From Deltaproteobacteria bacterium RBG_16_54_18 (GTDB lineage: Bacteria > Desulfobacterota > B13-G15 > RBG-16-54-18): 13,956 nucleotides of DNA. Of this stretch, positions 1 to 7,214 are shown in pieces; position 1 is the first letter of the stretch, and every line of letters begins with the position of its first letter. A program made the translations under genes and the position numbers. The stretch is taken from positions 1,213 to 15,168 of the forward strand of contig MGQT01000110.1 in the NCBI GenBank assembly GCA_001797935.1. The letters run 5' to 3'. The notes beneath the pieces are model-generated. The model had not been told where the DNA came from, did no database searches, and worked only from the letters and a program-made list of their open reading frames with translations.

Positions 1-943
1 CTATCTCTACGGGTATCTCCGCTCTCCTCGGCAGGGGGTGCATGATGATGGCATTTGGGGGAAGGATCTTGAGGTATTCTGGCTTAAAATGGAACGCGGA
101 ATAATCTATCCGTTTTGATTCTCCTGCTTCGTCATACTCATCTTGAATCCTCGTCATATAAACGGCATCAACGGAAGAGATGACCTCCTTGAGGTTAGTC
201 GTCTCTTCAAATGCCACTTGCTGTTCACTGAGGTATTGCTTGAGATCGTCCTCCATCTGCAGCTCCGGGGGTGCGACGAAGTAGAGCCGAACACCGGTGT
301 AGTTCCTTAACAAATATGACAGGGACCGCACGGTCCTTCCCCGACGCAGGTCTCCGACAAAGGCAATGCGCTTGCCGTCAATGCCCCCGAAGTTCTCAAA
401 GGAGCGGTGCAGGGTATAAATATCCAGCAGGGCCTGGGTAGGATGTTGATCCTTGCCCGAGCCGGCGTTAATGATCGGTACCGGCCTGCTGGTCTGGTTC
501 AGGAGAAAGGCGATCCGCTCGGCAAACCCTGCCTGGGGGTGGCGCATTACCACGAGGTCTACATAGCTGCTGAAGGTGCGGACAGTATCCTCTTGCGATT
601 CACCCTTCATCTCCGAGGACGTGGAGGTGCCCCTGACCTCTGAGCACTGCATGCCCAGGATCTGACAGGCGGCCATAAAAGAGAGGAAAGTTCTGGTCGA
701 CGGCTGCACAAAATAGAGCATCGCCCTTTTCCCTTGCAGCAGGGACTGGAGGAACAGGACCCCCTTGTTCCCCTTGGAGATACCCCGGATCTTGGTAGTC
801 AGCTCACAGATGTCGTCGAGTAATTTGCGGTCAAATTGCTGGGACATGATGATGTGAAAAATATGTTCGTCCCGGCTGAGGTATTCTTTTTTCTCACTCC
901 CCCGCAACTGCTGGAAGATTTCCCACGTGATGGTCTTCATCAT
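1..943 (-). CDS. pyrB: aspartate carbamoyltransferase catalytic chain, partial (C-terminus outside window)
   Basis: Transfers a carbamoyl group from carbamoyl phosphate to aspartate, the committed step of pyrimidine synthesis in the cytoplasm. 314 codons are visible with no stop. Family residues I can place: phosphate loop S82-T-R-T85, K113, the R134-HP motif, HPTQ at 167-170, R203 in the GDLRRGRT stretch, R265 and Q267 in YMTRIQ, and HPLPR at 302-306. HPLPR lies about 36 residues later than in E. coli PyrB, so the N-terminal part is longer. F86 stands where most ATCases have Arg (STRTR). All catalytic residues listed are kept, so I infer an active enzyme. Two adjacent ATGs (943 and 940) are possible starts; an AAGGAG lies 5 or 8 bases upstream. 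Ornithine carbamoyltransferase is less likely, because the HPLPR and TRIQ motifs are ATCase-type. Divergent from the M16 peptidase gene. Confidence 0.9.
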   Translation of the reverse strand, partial: MMKTITWEIFQQLRGSEKKEYLSRDEHIFHIIMSQQFDRKLLDDICELTTKIRGISKGNKGVLFLQSLLQGKRAMLYFVQPSTRTFLSFMAACQILGMQCSEVRGTSTSSEMKGESQEDTVRTFSSYVDLVVMRHPQAGFAERIAFLLNQTSRPVPIINAGSGKDQHPTQALLDIYTLHRSFENFGGIDGKRIAFVGDLRRGRTVRSLSYLLRNYTGVRLYFVAPPELQMEDDLKQYLSEQQVAFEETTNLKEVISSVDAVYMTRIQDEYDEAGESKRIDYSAFHFKPEYLKILPPNAIIMHPLPRRAEIPVEI

Positions 944-964
944 GTGCACTCCTTTTGCATCTCT

Positions 965-993
965 ATCCTAGCGTCCTTGTAGGGGAAATGCAA
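965..993 (-). promoter_or_regulatory. weak candidate promoter for pyrB
   Basis: Read on the minus strand, TTGCAT (988-993) and TAGGAT (965-970) are separated by 17 bases and would start transcription about 15 bases before the pyrB start codon. They match the sigma70 consensus at only 3 of 6 and 4 of 6 positions, so this is a guess based mainly on spacing and position. Confidence 0.25.
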
Positions 994-1043
994 GGAATTG
1001 TACTCGCTCACTCTCTATGAAACTGATCCCGAAATGGGATTTC

Positions 1044-1049
1044 TTGACA
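1044..1049 (+). promoter_or_regulatory. perfect -35-like TTGACA upstream of the M16 peptidase gene
   Basis: TTGACA occurs 47 bases before the start codon. The hexamers 16-18 bases downstream are poor -10 boxes; the best -10-like sequence (TATTAT, 1072-1077) is 22 bases away, too far for an ordinary sigma70 site and almost on the ribosome-binding site. A promoter here is therefore only partly supported. Confidence 0.3.
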
Positions 1050-1095
1050 AGGCCGGGGATGCGGGCGTACTTATTATTTGAGGAGGATATAAGCC

Positions 1096-3762
1096 ATGAA
1101 AAAGCCAGGGGCTCGGGTTATTATCGTTATCGCGGTACTCTTTTTGCTGTTCTTCTTAAATTCGCCTTTTGCTGATCCCGCCGCACGCGCGACGAGCGAA
1201 AAACCAGAAATTATAAGGACAACTCTGAAGAACGGTATGCGGGTGGTGCTTAAAGAGAATCATTCCGCCCCGGTCTCCGCCTTTCAAGTCTGGGTAAAAG
1301 CGGGGAGCGCCGACGAAAACCCCGGGGAAGCGGGGATCTCCCACCTCATCGAACATATGCTCTTCAAGGGGACGGATAAGAGGCGACCGGGGGAGATAGC
1401 CAGGGACATCGAAGGCTACGGCGGGCATATCAACGCCTATACCGGCTATGACTACACGGTCTACCACGTGGAGATCGCGAGTCGCTATCAGGAGCAGGGG
1501 CTATCGGTCCTGGCCGACGCCGTCCAACACCCGCGCTTTGATGCGCAGGAGCTCGCACGGGAGAAAGAGGTGGTGATCGAGGAGATCAAGATGGGCGAGG
1601 ACGATCCGGAACGCGCCCTGCACCGAGCACTTTTTAAAACCAGTTTCCAAAGACACCCGTACGGAAGGCCCGTTATCGGCTACGCCGATAGCGTGCGGGG
1701 GATAAGCAGAAAGGCCATTGTTGACTATTATCGTCAATGGTATTGCCCGAAGAACATGGTCTTTGTGGGGGTCGGGGATTTTAAGGCACCGGAATTGCTC
1801 GCGCGGGTGAAGGCATTCTTTACTACTTCCTCTCGTTCCCTCCCCGTGCGGCAAAGGGTTGCGGAGCCGTCCCAAAATGCTTTTCGCCCCCTCGTGATGC
1901 AGCAGGAGGTCAAGGAGAGATATTTTGCCCTGGGCTTCCATATCCCCGGCGTACGAGCAGAGGACACGTATGCCCTTGATCTGCTGGCAGCCTGCCTCGG
2001 GCAAGGCGACTCGTCACTATTGGCGCAGGAGTTGAGGCTGAAGCGGGGATGGGTCAGCTCCGTCTATGCCTCTGCTTTTACCCCCCGAGATCCGGGGTTG
2101 TTCGTGATCGGTGGGTCATTTCAACCGGGCACAGTCCGACAGGGGATAGCGGAGATCAGCGCGGTGCTTGCGCGGATTAAGGGGGAAGGAATCAAGGAGG
2201 CGGACCTGCGCAAGGCCCGGGTCATGGTGGAGACGGCATTCACCTATGATCGAGAGACGGTAGAGGGTGAGGCGGGGAAGCTCGGATGGTTTGAGACGGT
2301 CATGGGAGATGCAACCAAAGAACAGGCGTATCTCGAGGGGATCGCTCGCGTGGGAGCGGCAAAGATACAAGAGGTTGCCGCAAAATACTTGCGTCCGGAA
2401 AACCTGACCCTCTGCCTCTTGATCCCCAAGGCAGCCGGAGAGGAGGTGGAGGCTCGTGCCTTACCGTCATGGGTCGGCGGAATCACGGCGATATCCCCTT
2501 CTGATAACGAACCAAAAGGGATTCGTAAGGCAGTGCTCGAGAACGGGATTACCGTGCTCTTGAAAGAGGACCACTCGGTGCCGGTGGCGGGGATTGCCGC
2601 TGTCTTCCTGGGAGGGGTGCGGTTTGAAAAGGAGAAGGAGGCAGGCATTACCCGCTTTCTTGCCGAGATGATGACCAAGGGTACGGCATCATTTAATGCC
2701 GTCCAATTTGCCCAGGAGGTAGATTCCCTCGGAGCAACGCTGGAGGCCTTTTCCGGGCGCAACAGCTTTGGGGTGCAGGCCAAGGGTTTGAGCAAGGACT
2801 TTCCTCAGTTGGTGCGGCTGCTGGGAGAGGTGGTTGCCACGCCGGCATTCCCTGCTCATGAACTAGAACGGGTACGGGACGAGATCTTGGCTGCCCAGCG
2901 AGAAGAACGGGATAGCATGGTGGCGTGGACCATGCAACTGTTGCGCGAGACCCTCTATAAACGCCACCCCTATCACCTTAACGTATTGGGAGAGGAAAAG
3001 ACCATACGACACATCGGGAGGCGAGATCTGATCCAATACTATAAGCACTATGCCCTCCCCCAGAATATGGTGGTGGCAATCTCGGGGGATGTCAGTTGGG
3101 AAGAGGCTTTTGCTTCCCTACAGACTGCCCTGGGAGGGATGCGGGAAGGGCATTTTTCCCCGCCGCCTATTCCCCAAGAATCCCGCGGGGGTACGGCGAG
3201 GGGAAAGAGCAAGCGGGAAGAAATGACGCAGGGAAAAGAACAAGTCCACCTTGCCCTTGGCTTCCTTGGTACCACCTTACGTGATCAGGACCGCTTCCCG
3301 TTGGAAGTTTTGGAGGCAGCCATCGGCGGGCAAGGGGGGAGGTTTTTTACCCAATTACGGGATAAGGAGGGATTGGCCTACGTGACGGCCTTTTTCGTGC
3401 GCGCCGATCTCGACCCCGGGTATCTGGGGGTTTACGTGGCGACCAGCCCTGCCAAGGTAGAACAGGCCCTCCAGGGGATGGAGCGGATCATTAAAGAAGT
3501 GCGGGATCAGGGCATCAGCCAGGAAGAACTTGACCGCGCCAAGGCCTCTCTCATCGGCAACTATGAGATCGGTCACCAGTCCCCCCTTGCCATGGCCTCG
3601 ACCATGGCCTTTGATGAGCGGTATGGTCTGGGGGGAGATTTTTACCAACAATATCCGCGGGCGATTGAGCACGTGACGGTGGAAGATGTCCTGCGGGTCG
3701 CCAGGAAATATCTCACCCTCGATTCCTCTTCGATGGTTGTTGTCCGTCCGGCGAGACCCTAA
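1096..3762 (+). CDS. M16 family zinc metallopeptidase, two fused M16 halves, exported
   Basis: An 888-residue pitrilysin/MPP-type (M16) peptidase, probably degrading short peptides in the periplasm. Residues 1-32 look like a Sec signal: KK, a hydrophobic stretch at about 8-21, then an Ala-rich cleavage region (AARA). There is no lipobox Cys. The N-terminal half (about 38-450) carries the inverted zinc motif HLIEH at 83-87, with the third ligand E163 exactly 76 residues after H87 and E156 seven residues before it. The C-terminal half (about 475-888) has RFLAE at 520-524 in place of HxxEH and cannot bind zinc that way, but it keeps R749 and Y762, the substrate-binding Arg/Tyr pair; the N-terminal half has L308 and S321 there. 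The halves therefore look complementary. The start has a strong AGGAGG (1081-1086) nine bases upstream. Monocistronic as far as visible: divergent from pyrB and convergent with lptG. Confidence 0.93.
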   Translation: MKKPGARVIIVIAVLFLLFFLNSPFADPAARATSEKPEIIRTTLKNGMRVVLKENHSAPVSAFQVWVKAGSADENPGEAGISHLIEHMLFKGTDKRRPGEIARDIEGYGGHINAYTGYDYTVYHVEIASRYQEQGLSVLADAVQHPRFDAQELAREKEVVIEEIKMGEDDPERALHRALFKTSFQRHPYGRPVIGYADSVRGISRKAIVDYYRQWYCPKNMVFVGVGDFKAPELLARVKAFFTTSSRSLPVRQRVAEPSQNAFRPLVMQQEVKERYFALGFHIPGVRAEDTYALDLLAACLGQGDSSLLAQELRLKRGWVSSVYASAFTPRDPGLFVIGGSFQPGTVRQGIAEISAVLARIKGEGIKEADLRKARVMVETAFTYDRETVEGEAGKLGWFETVMGDATKEQAYLEGIARVGAAKIQEVAAKYLRPENLTLCLLIPKAAGEEVEARALPSWVGGITAISPSDNEPKGIRKAVLENGITVLLKEDHSVPVAGIAAVFLGGVRFEKEKEAGITRFLAEMMTKGTASFNAVQFAQEVDSLGATLEAFSGRNSFGVQAKGLSKDFPQLVRLLGEVVATPAFPAHELERVRDEILAAQREERDSMVAWTMQLLRETLYKRHPYHLNVLGEEKTIRHIGRRDLIQYYKHYALPQNMVVAISGDVSWEEAFASLQTALGGMREGHFSPPPIPQESRGGTARGKSKREEMTQGKEQVHLALGFLGTTLRDQDRFPLEVLEAAIGGQGGRFFTQLRDKEGLAYVTAFFVRADLDPGYLGVYVATSPAKVEQALQGMERIIKEVRDQGISQEELDRAKASLIGNYEIGHQSPLAMASTMAFDERYGLGGDFYQQYPRAIEHVTVEDVLRVARKYLTLDSSSMVVVRPARP

Positions 3763-3791
3763 CATTATCCGGAGAAGCGGGAGGTGGCGCG

Positions 3792-4877
3792 TTACTGATG
3801 TATGCTCTCGAGAATAAACCCCCCGATCAAGCCGAAAAAGACGTTGGGTGCCCACGCGGCGATGAATGGGGGGAAGGTTCCGGCATGTCCTAAGGCAGCG
3901 GAGATAGCAAAGACAATCCAATAGATAAAGCCGATGACGATGCTGATTCCGACCCCCTGCGCGATTCCTCCGCCGCGGCCGTAGCTCGCCGCGAGTGCCA
4001 AGGGGCTTCCCATCAAGACCATGATGAGGGTCAAAAAGGGGAAAGAAAGCTTTTTATGGAGGTCAACGACGTAGCGGGTGGCATCGTACCCCTCCATCCT
4101 CAGCCGCTCGATATATTCCTGAAGCTCCAGGTAGGTCATCTGATTGGGGTTCTGCATTCCCTTTTTAAAATCTTCCGGCCTTTCGGGGATAGGGATTGCC
4201 TTCTCGTCGTATATTGTTGTGTCTATCTCACCTGAGGGGGAAAATTTCCTGATCGACACTTGAGTAAATATCCAGCCCTCTCCATCCCAGCGAGCCTCTT
4301 GCGCATCTGTGCGCTGGCGGAGGGTGAAGGCGTCGTCAAACTGGTAGATGGTTACCCCCTTGAGGGTATTGGTCTTCGGCTCGAAGAGGCGGATATTATA
4401 GATGACATTTTCACCGCGGTACCAGATCTTGTTAAGTTCGAAAAAGGCCCGTTCCTCTTCTTTCTTGATCTTGACGGACCACACATGCGCGGCCTTACGC
4501 GCGGCATAGGGGACAATGGTCTCGTTTAAGAGGAAGATAAAAACCGTAACCGAGGCGGCAAGGATCAAGAGGGGAAACATGATGCGATAGGCGCTCACCC
4601 CATGGGCCTTGAGGGCGACGACCTCGTTATTGCGTGCGAGGACCCCGAGGGTAATCAAGGCAGCCAGGAGAGTTGAGAACGGTAACGTCTGCGTCAGGAA
4701 GGGAGGGATTTGATAAAGGAAGTACTCCAAGATGAGGTAGAGGGGGGCCTTATAGACAATAATCGTATTAATCCGTTCGAAGAGTTCGATCACGAAAAAG
4801 ATCATATAGAAGGAAGCCGACCACAGACAAAAGAGCTTTAAAAATTCTTTGGCGATGTAACGATTGATTATACTCAT
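3792..4877 (-). CDS. lptG: lipopolysaccharide export permease, LptG-type (YjgP/YjgQ family)
   Basis: Inner-membrane half of the LptB2FG ABC transporter that extracts lipopolysaccharide and passes it to the periplasmic Lpt bridge. 361 residues, the usual family length. Membrane segments appear at about 13-33, 52-80 and 99-118, then a large soluble region (about 125-275, the expected periplasmic beta-jellyroll), then segments at about 276-298, 306-329 and 336-356. The reading frame is open upstream to an ATG at 4973, but that start would overlap the end of lptF and add 32 uncharacteristic residues. The ATG at 4877 follows GGAGG (4881-4885) and gives the normal N-terminus (MSIINRYIAKEFLK). It lies 68 bases after lptF, presumably in one transcript. 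F versus G is assigned from gene order and length; the two paralogues are similar, so the names could be swapped. Confidence 0.85.
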   Translation of the reverse strand: MSIINRYIAKEFLKLFCLWSASFYMIFFVIELFERINTIIVYKAPLYLILEYFLYQIPPFLTQTLPFSTLLAALITLGVLARNNEVVALKAHGVSAYRIMFPLLILAASVTVFIFLLNETIVPYAARKAAHVWSVKIKKEEERAFFELNKIWYRGENVIYNIRLFEPKTNTLKGVTIYQFDDAFTLRQRTDAQEARWDGEGWIFTQVSIRKFSPSGEIDTTIYDEKAIPIPERPEDFKKGMQNPNQMTYLELQEYIERLRMEGYDATRYVVDLHKKLSFPFLTLIMVLMGSPLALAASYGRGGGIAQGVGISIVIGFIYWIVFAISAALGHAGTFPPFIAAWAPNVFFGLIGGFILESIHQ

Positions 4878-4945
4878 ACCCCTCCATCCCCTCCGCGTAT
4901 CCTTTACCTCATGCAGAGGCAGCAGGAGTTGCGTCGGCGCGTTCT

Positions 4946-6139
4946 CTACGCTTCGCGGGAAAACCTCTTCCATCTTTGTTTCAAAAAAGCTATCAGCTTA
5001 TCAAACCAGGAAATAATATGCAAAGGAGACTCGCGCGCGGTCTTTACCAAGAGATATACCCCCAAACCACCTAAGAGGATGTTGGGGAACCATGCTGCCA
5101 AGGGGGGGGAGATGACGCCGCTCACTCCCAAATCCTTTCCGATACAGTAGAAGACATAATAGAAAAGGAAAATAACGGCACATAAGATAAAGCCCCAAGA
5201 CCTCCCCGACTGCGTGCGTTGTACCCCGAGGGGAAGCCCCACCAGGCCGAAGATTAAGGCGCCAAAGGGGATGGCAAATTTAAAATGGAGTTCCACGAGC
5301 TGCGGGCGGACGTTTTCTCCCTGTTCCCGTCTTCTCTTGATCTTTTCGCGCAGGTCACCAATAGACATCTCCTTTTCCAACATCTTTACCTTTGCCCTTT
5401 TGCGCTCCTTTTCCATCTCATCCTTGAGCGATATGGTGAATTGATAGGCGTTGAAGTTGATAGTGCGATAGGTCTCCCCCTTCGCCTCCTGGCTGTGAAT
5501 GCTTCCGTCGAAGAGGTGCAACACCAATTTTTGCTCTTTGGGGTCCGGGGCGAGAAATCCCTTACGTGCGATGATGGTATTGTTCGTCCGGGGATCTCTC
5601 TCATCATAGATCATAATCCCCTCTAATACTCGTTCCCCTGGCGATACCTTGTTCACATAGATGACCAGATCGCCAAAGGTAGCATTAAAAATACGTTCGT
5701 CCACATCGAGTTTCGCCGTGCTGCCGGCGACCCGAAACAGCGTCTCGCGGAAGTTTTGGCTTCCCCAGGGGACCGCAAAGAACACGAGAAAAAAGGTAAA
5801 TAAAAAGGTGGCCAGCGAGAGGGCGATCACCGGCGGGCTCATCCGATACAGTCCTATCCCCGAGGTCTTCATGGCGATGATCTCGTTGTCGGCAGACAAC
5901 CTTGTTAGGGCCGTGAGGATCCCGAGCAGCAAGGCCATGGGGGTGACAAAGACAAGAAAGGCCGGGATAAGGCACAAAAATAGTTGTATCGCGTATCCCA
6001 CCGGAACGCCTTTCTCCACGACCATCTCGGTGATGCGAAAGAGTTTACTGACAAGGAAGATAAAGGTAAAAATTCCCATCCCGATTCCGAAGGGAACCAT
6101 GATTTCCTTGAGGATATAACGGTCGATAATCTTGTTCAT
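4946..6139 (-). CDS. lptF: lipopolysaccharide export permease, LptF-type (YjgP/YjgQ family)
   Basis: Partner permease of the gene downstream in the lipopolysaccharide exporter. 397 residues with the same plan: N-terminal membrane segments at about 15-32, 48-78 and 103-123, a soluble middle region, and three C-terminal segments. The N-terminus (MNKIIDRYILKEI) and the NEIIAMKTSGIGLYR loop after segment 2 are typical of the family and resemble NEVVALKAHGVSAYR in the neighbour. A highly charged Lys/Glu-rich stretch precedes the fourth membrane segment, and the C-terminus has a basic tail of about 30 residues. The Shine-Dalgarno sequence is weak (only a CAGGG directly before the ATG). The gene has a good promoter about 40 bases upstream and leads the lptF-lptG pair. 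It is divergent from rpsB. Confidence 0.87.
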   Translation of the reverse strand: MNKIIDRYILKEIMVPFGIGMGIFTFIFLVSKLFRITEMVVEKGVPVGYAIQLFLCLIPAFLVFVTPMALLLGILTALTRLSADNEIIAMKTSGIGLYRMSPPVIALSLATFLFTFFLVFFAVPWGSQNFRETLFRVAGSTAKLDVDERIFNATFGDLVIYVNKVSPGERVLEGIMIYDERDPRTNNTIIARKGFLAPDPKEQKLVLHLFDGSIHSQEAKGETYRTINFNAYQFTISLKDEMEKERKRAKVKMLEKEMSIGDLREKIKRRREQGENVRPQLVELHFKFAIPFGALIFGLVGLPLGVQRTQSGRSWGFILCAVIFLFYYVFYCIGKDLGVSGVISPPLAAWFPNILLGGLGVYLLVKTARESPLHIISWFDKLIAFLKQRWKRFSREA

Positions 6140-6163
6140 CCCTGGCTCTCAGCTGACTATCGT

Positions 6164-6193
6164 TTGATAGTTCTTGATCTTTTATAGTATATT
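6164..6193 (+). promoter_or_regulatory. candidate sigma70-type promoter of the rpsB unit
   Basis: TTGATA (6164-6169) and TATATT (6188-6193) are spaced by 18 bases; each matches the consensus at 5 of 6 positions. The start would fall near 6200, just before a long imperfect hairpin, and would give a leader of roughly 160 bases. Other weaker boxes exist closer to rpsB (for example TTGCAA at 6238), so a second start site cannot be excluded. Confidence 0.5.
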
Positions 6194-6214
6194 CGATACC
6201 GGCTGTTTTTTCAA
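6186..6214 (-). promoter_or_regulatory. sigma70-type promoter of lptF-lptG
   Basis: On the minus strand, TTGAAA (6209-6214) and TATACT (6186-6191) are spaced by 17 bases; each matches the consensus at 5 of 6 positions. Transcription would start near 6179, giving a leader of about 40 bases before lptF. Its -10 box lies on top of the -10 box of the proposed rpsB promoter. Confidence 0.65.
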
Positions 6215-6248
6215 GGGAAGGTCTTTCAAATTTCCACTTGCAAAACAG
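6203..6248 (+). other. imperfect hairpin at the start of the rpsB leader
   Basis: CTGTTTT (6203-6209) pairs with AAAACAG (6242-6248), CAAG (6212-6215) with CTTG (6237-6240) and GGAA (6216-6219) with TTCC (6232-6235). This makes 15 pairs broken by a small internal loop and one bulged A, with a 12-base apical loop. It begins a few bases after the predicted transcription start. No U-run follows it, so it is not a terminator. Confidence 0.5.
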
Positions 6249-6282
6249 AATATGTTATGTTAAAGCTCATTTTCATTAAACA

Positions 6283-6360
6283 CGCCTCCCGATCGTTTGG
6301 GGGTGCCTGCATGGGTTCCAAACGAGCAGACGGGGGCGGAAGATAAAACCCAAAGGAGGT
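6283..6360 (+). promoter_or_regulatory. structured rpsB leader element next to the ribosome-binding site (possible S2 autoregulatory site)
   Basis: A perfect 8-bp stem, TCGTTTGG (6293-6300) with CCAAACGA (6318-6325), is enclosed by a second helix in which CGCCTCC (6283-6289) pairs with GGGGGCG (6332-6338, one G-U). The same CCTCC (6285-6289) is also an exact complement of the Shine-Dalgarno GGAGG (6355-6359), extended by a G-U pair, so two exclusive folds are possible. rpsB leaders in several bacterial groups are known to be repressed by S2. I infer such a role here; I did not match this to a named RNA family. Confidence 0.45.
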
Positions 6361-6363
6361 TCT

Positions 6364-7155
6364 ATGGCCGTTGTTACCATGAAGGAGCTGTTGGAAGCGG
6401 GGGTGCATTTCGGTCACCAGACAAAACGCTGGAATCCCAAGATGAAACCGTACATCTTCGGGGCGCGAAACGGTATTTATATACTCGACCTGCAGCAGAC
6501 CGTTAAGTACCTCGACGTTGCCTATGAATTTATCCGCGATACGGTCGCCCAGGGGAAAAAGATTCTTTTTGTCGGGACGAAAAAACAGGCCCAGGAGGCG
6601 ATTTATGAAGAGGCCATGCGGTGCGGGATGTTTCACGTCAATCATCGGTGGTTGGGCGGTACCCTCACCAACTTTCAGACGATAAAGAAGAGCATTGATA
6701 AGCTCAAAGAACTGGAAAAGATGGAAGAGAAAGGAGATTTCCAACGGCTCCCGAAAAAAGAAGTGTTAGGGCTGCAAAAAAAAGGAGCAAAATTACGTAA
6801 ATATCTCGGGGGCATTAAAGATATGGATCAGTTCCCCGGTGCACTTTTCATCGTTGACCCAAAACGCGAAAGGATAGCCGTGAGTGAGGCGAGAAAGTTG
6901 GGGGTTGCGACGGTTGCCATTGTGGATACCAATTGTGATCCTGATGAGGTGGATCATGTCATTCCGGGTAATGACGATGCCATCAGGGCCATCCGTCTCT
7001 TTGCCAGCAAGATGGCCGATGCGGTGATTGAGGGCAAGAGGCTCCGCGAGCAAAACATGCCGTCAGAGGAAGAGCCGGAAGTCTTGATGACGGCCTCCCC
7101 CGAGGAGGGAATTGCCGGGGAAGCCGATAAAGAAACAATGGAGGATGAAGAATAA
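6364..7155 (+). CDS. rpsB: 30S ribosomal protein S2
   Basis: Structural protein of the small ribosomal subunit, added late in assembly. 263 residues. The N-terminal signature (MKELLEAGVHFGHQTKRWNP), the RNGIYILDLQQT stretch, LFVGTKKQAQE, HRWLGGTLTNFQT and the PGNDDAIRAIRL region near residue 200 are all canonical. The last 30 or so residues form an acidic Glu/Asp-rich tail, which is common and variable in S2. A strong AAAGGAGG (6352-6359) sits four bases before the ATG. First gene of the unit rpsB-tsf-pyrH-frr-ferredoxin, with a long leader that could mediate feedback by S2. Confidence 0.97.
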   Translation: MAVVTMKELLEAGVHFGHQTKRWNPKMKPYIFGARNGIYILDLQQTVKYLDVAYEFIRDTVAQGKKILFVGTKKQAQEAIYEEAMRCGMFHVNHRWLGGTLTNFQTIKKSIDKLKELEKMEEKGDFQRLPKKEVLGLQKKGAKLRKYLGGIKDMDQFPGALFIVDPKRERIAVSEARKLGVATVAIVDTNCDPDEVDHVIPGNDDAIRAIRLFASKMADAVIEGKRLREQNMPSEEEPEVLMTASPEEGIAGEADKETMEDEE

Positions 7156-7214
7156 AACCTTGAAGATAAGGAAGAACTTTAATCCTGGTAGAGAGGATGA
7201 GGAGATAAGGAACG

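Noticed and set aside
407..643. Plus-strand open frame opposite pyrB
   Set aside because: It lies entirely antisense to a clear ATCase frame; no ribosome-binding site or family sequence.
3763..3791. Bidirectional terminator between the convergent M16 peptidase and lptG genes
   Set aside because: I found no stem with a T-run on either strand in this 29-base gap; termination may be Rho-dependent or lie inside the genes.
4878..4973. 32-codon N-terminal extension of lptG from an upstream ATG
   Set aside because: It overlaps the 3' end of lptF, encodes nothing family-like, and the ATG at 4877 has its own GGAGG and the typical N-terminus.
6311..6346. 11-codon open frame in the rpsB leader as a regulatory leader peptide
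   Set aside because: There is no convincing ribosome-binding site, and its bases are better explained as arms and loop of the leader structure.
6297..6506. 69-codon open frame overlapping the rpsB start
   Set aside because: Composition and frame are those of a shadow of rpsB; no family sequence is recognisable.
7164..7212. Direct repeat AGATAAGGAA (7164-7173 and 7203-7212) between rpsB and tsf
   Set aside because: The spacer is purine-rich, so a 10-base repeat is not very surprising; the second copy simply contains the tsf ribosome-binding region.
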